A DNA stretch of 64,000 bases from Brevibacterium jeotgali (GTDB lineage: Bacteria > Actinomycetota > Actinomycetes > Actinomycetales > Brevibacteriaceae): NCBI RefSeq assembly GCF_900169175.1, contig NZ_FXZM01000001.1:1-64000 (forward strand), in the 5' to 3' direction. The position numbers were made by a program, and so were the translations under genes. Shown piece after piece: positions 62,973-64,000 of this stretch. The notes below the pieces were generated by a model. It searched no databases and was not told the DNA's origin. It saw only the letters and a program-made list of their open reading frames with translations. The number at the start of each line of letters is the position of its first letter. Within the stretch, counting starts at the first letter, position 1.

Positions 62973-64000
62973 GCTCGCACCGCCTGCGCGACCGCGGTCG
63001 CCTCCAGCCGGAGTCGTCGATCGCCCAGGACGCGGACGTAGTCATCGTCATGGGTGACGGACACCGCGGCGCCGCCCGAGTCGACATGGGCCGCGACGAG
63101 TTCCGCGAGCTCCGTCCAGGTCGTGCGGTCCTGACCGAACGTCGGCTCATCGAGGACGAGCACGCGCGGCGCTGTCGCGAGCACGGTCGCGACCGACAGG
63201 CGGCGCTGCTCGCCGCCCGACAGCGTGCAGGGATGGGCATGCGCCAGGTGCGTGAGTCGCAGTCGCTCGAGGAGCTCATCGACGAGCGCGCTCTGGTCCC
63301 GGGCGCCGACCAGCCGCGGTCCGACTGCGAGCTCGTCGCGCACGCTGCGGGCGACGAACTGGTGCTCGGGCCGCTGGAAGACGGTGCCGATCCGTGTGAG
63401 GAGCTGCTGTGCCCTCCACCGGTGCGGGTGCGGAGAACGGGTCCCGTGGGCGAGCTGCGCCGATGCCCTCACCTCTCCCTCCAGCGGAGAGGTGAGGCCG
63501 GCGAGGCAGAAGGCGAAGGTCGTCTTCCCGACCCCGTTCGGACCGGTGATGACGAGCGACTCCCCTGCCCGCACCTCGAGGTCGACGTCCTTCCGCACAG
63601 CACGGCCCCCGTGCCCCACCGCGACGCCGGCGGCCGTGACGAGCGGTGGATCAGCCGGGCTCGATCGGCAGACCGGTCCGAGCGTGCCGCGCGGGGACGA
63701 CTCGTCGGGCGTCTCGTCAGACGTCTCGTCGGGCGAGGACGACCGAAGCGACGAAGGACTCGGGCCCGGTGGCGTCCGGGACACGAGCGGGTGGGAGCCG
63801 GGCACCCAGACTCCCGCGGCCTCGAGCGCGGAGCCCGCACGGGCGAAGACCGTGTCCGGAGGGCCGTCCGCGATGAGCCCGCCGGCGGGCTCGAGGACGA
63901 CCACGCGGTCGACGAGTCCCAGCCACTCATCGACCCGGTGATCGACGACGACGAGCGTCGTGCGGGTCTGAGCGACTGCGCGTCGGACCTCGGCCGCGCC
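62969..64000 (-). CDS. ECF transporter ATP-binding protein, two ATPase halves fused (5' end beyond window)
   Basis: The reading frame stays open to base 64000. The C-terminal ATPase has Walker A GPNGVGKTT, signature LSGGEQRRLSV, Walker B VLVLDEPTFGQD and the H-loop SVTHDDDYV. The upstream end TRTTLVVVDHRVDEWLGLVD is the H-loop end of a second, N-terminal ATPase, so the protein is an EcfA-EcfA' fusion. A Glu/Asp/Ser/Pro-rich linker (SRTPPGPSPSSLRSSSPDE) joins them. It energises the EcfT/S transporter. Confidence 0.85.
   Translation of the reverse strand, partial: GAAEVRRAVAQTRTTLVVVDHRVDEWLGLVDRVVVLEPAGGLIADGPPDTVFARAGSALEAAGVWVPGSHPLVSRTPPGPSPSSLRSSSPDETSDETPDESSPRGTLGPVCRSSPADPPLVTAAGVAVGHGGRAVRKDVDLEVRAGESLVITGPNGVGKTTFAFCLAGLTSPLEGEVRASAQLAHGTRSPHPHRWRAQQLLTRIGTVFQRPEHQFVARSVRDELAVGPRLVGARDQSALVDELLERLRLTHLAHAHPCTLSGGEQRRLSVATVLATAPRVLVLDEPTFGQDRTTWTELAELVAAHVDSGGAAVSVTHDDDYVRVLGDRRLRLEATAVAQAVRA

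Overview
The window is high-GC DNA from an actinobacterium (phylum Actinomycetota). The S10/spc/alpha, str, rpoBC, rplJL and secE-nusG-rplKA loci lie close together on the minus strand, hadA-hadB sit next to murB, many starts look leaderless (TANNNT about 6-7 nt before ATG/GTG), and a surface protease ends in an LPRTG sortase signal. A Micrococcales-type relative is plausible, but the genus cannot be fixed by reading alone. There is no rRNA operon, CRISPR array, insertion sequence or prophage. One tRNA gene, tRNA-Trp(CCA), is present.

Layout. 1-14.7 kb is a mixed flank: D-Ala-D-Ala carboxypeptidase, APP1-family phosphatase-like protein, trpS, exonuclease III, an acetyltransferase, an acyl-CoA dehydrogenase, a small membrane protein, a truncated PaaX-like protein, glyA-folD, a CPBP protease, a degenerate acetyl-CoA-synthetase-like protein, a LysE-type exporter and a LysR regulator. 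14.8-39.3 kb is the translation block, all on the minus strand except one gene: rpsL-rpsG-fusA-tuf, then rpsJ-rplC-rplD-rplW-rplB-rpsS-rplV-rpsC-rplP-rpmC-rpsQ, then rplN-rplX-rplE-rpsH-rplF-rplR-rpsE-rpmD-rplO, then secY-adk-map, then infA-rpmJ-rpsM-rpsK-rpoA-rplQ. Between map and infA sits a 3.5 kb accessory block: a sortase-anchored trypsin-like protease, a META/HslJ-like protein and, on the plus strand, a calpain-type cysteine protease. 39.7-43 kb holds a DUF1707 protein, 6-phosphofructokinase and a class III CoA-transferase. 43.1-57.8 kb holds rpoB-rpoC, rplJ-rplL with an attenuator-bearing leader, rplK-rplA, secE-nusG and tRNA-Trp, interleaved with an acetyltransferase, a metallo-beta-lactamase-fold hydrolase and a DedA protein. 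57.8-64 kb holds a membrane metallophosphoesterase, murB, hadA-hadB, a small P-loop kinase and an ECF transporter (ecfT plus a fused ATPase cut by the window edge).

Most of the window is conserved housekeeping DNA, and I do not see a multi-gene system that is clearly new. The items most worth a second look are the protease block inside the ribosomal superoperon with its intact calpain triad, the AMP-binding protein that has lost its ATP-binding loop and its A10 lysine, the PaaX-like protein without its DNA-binding domain, the rplJL attenuator, and the missing rpsN in the spc operon.
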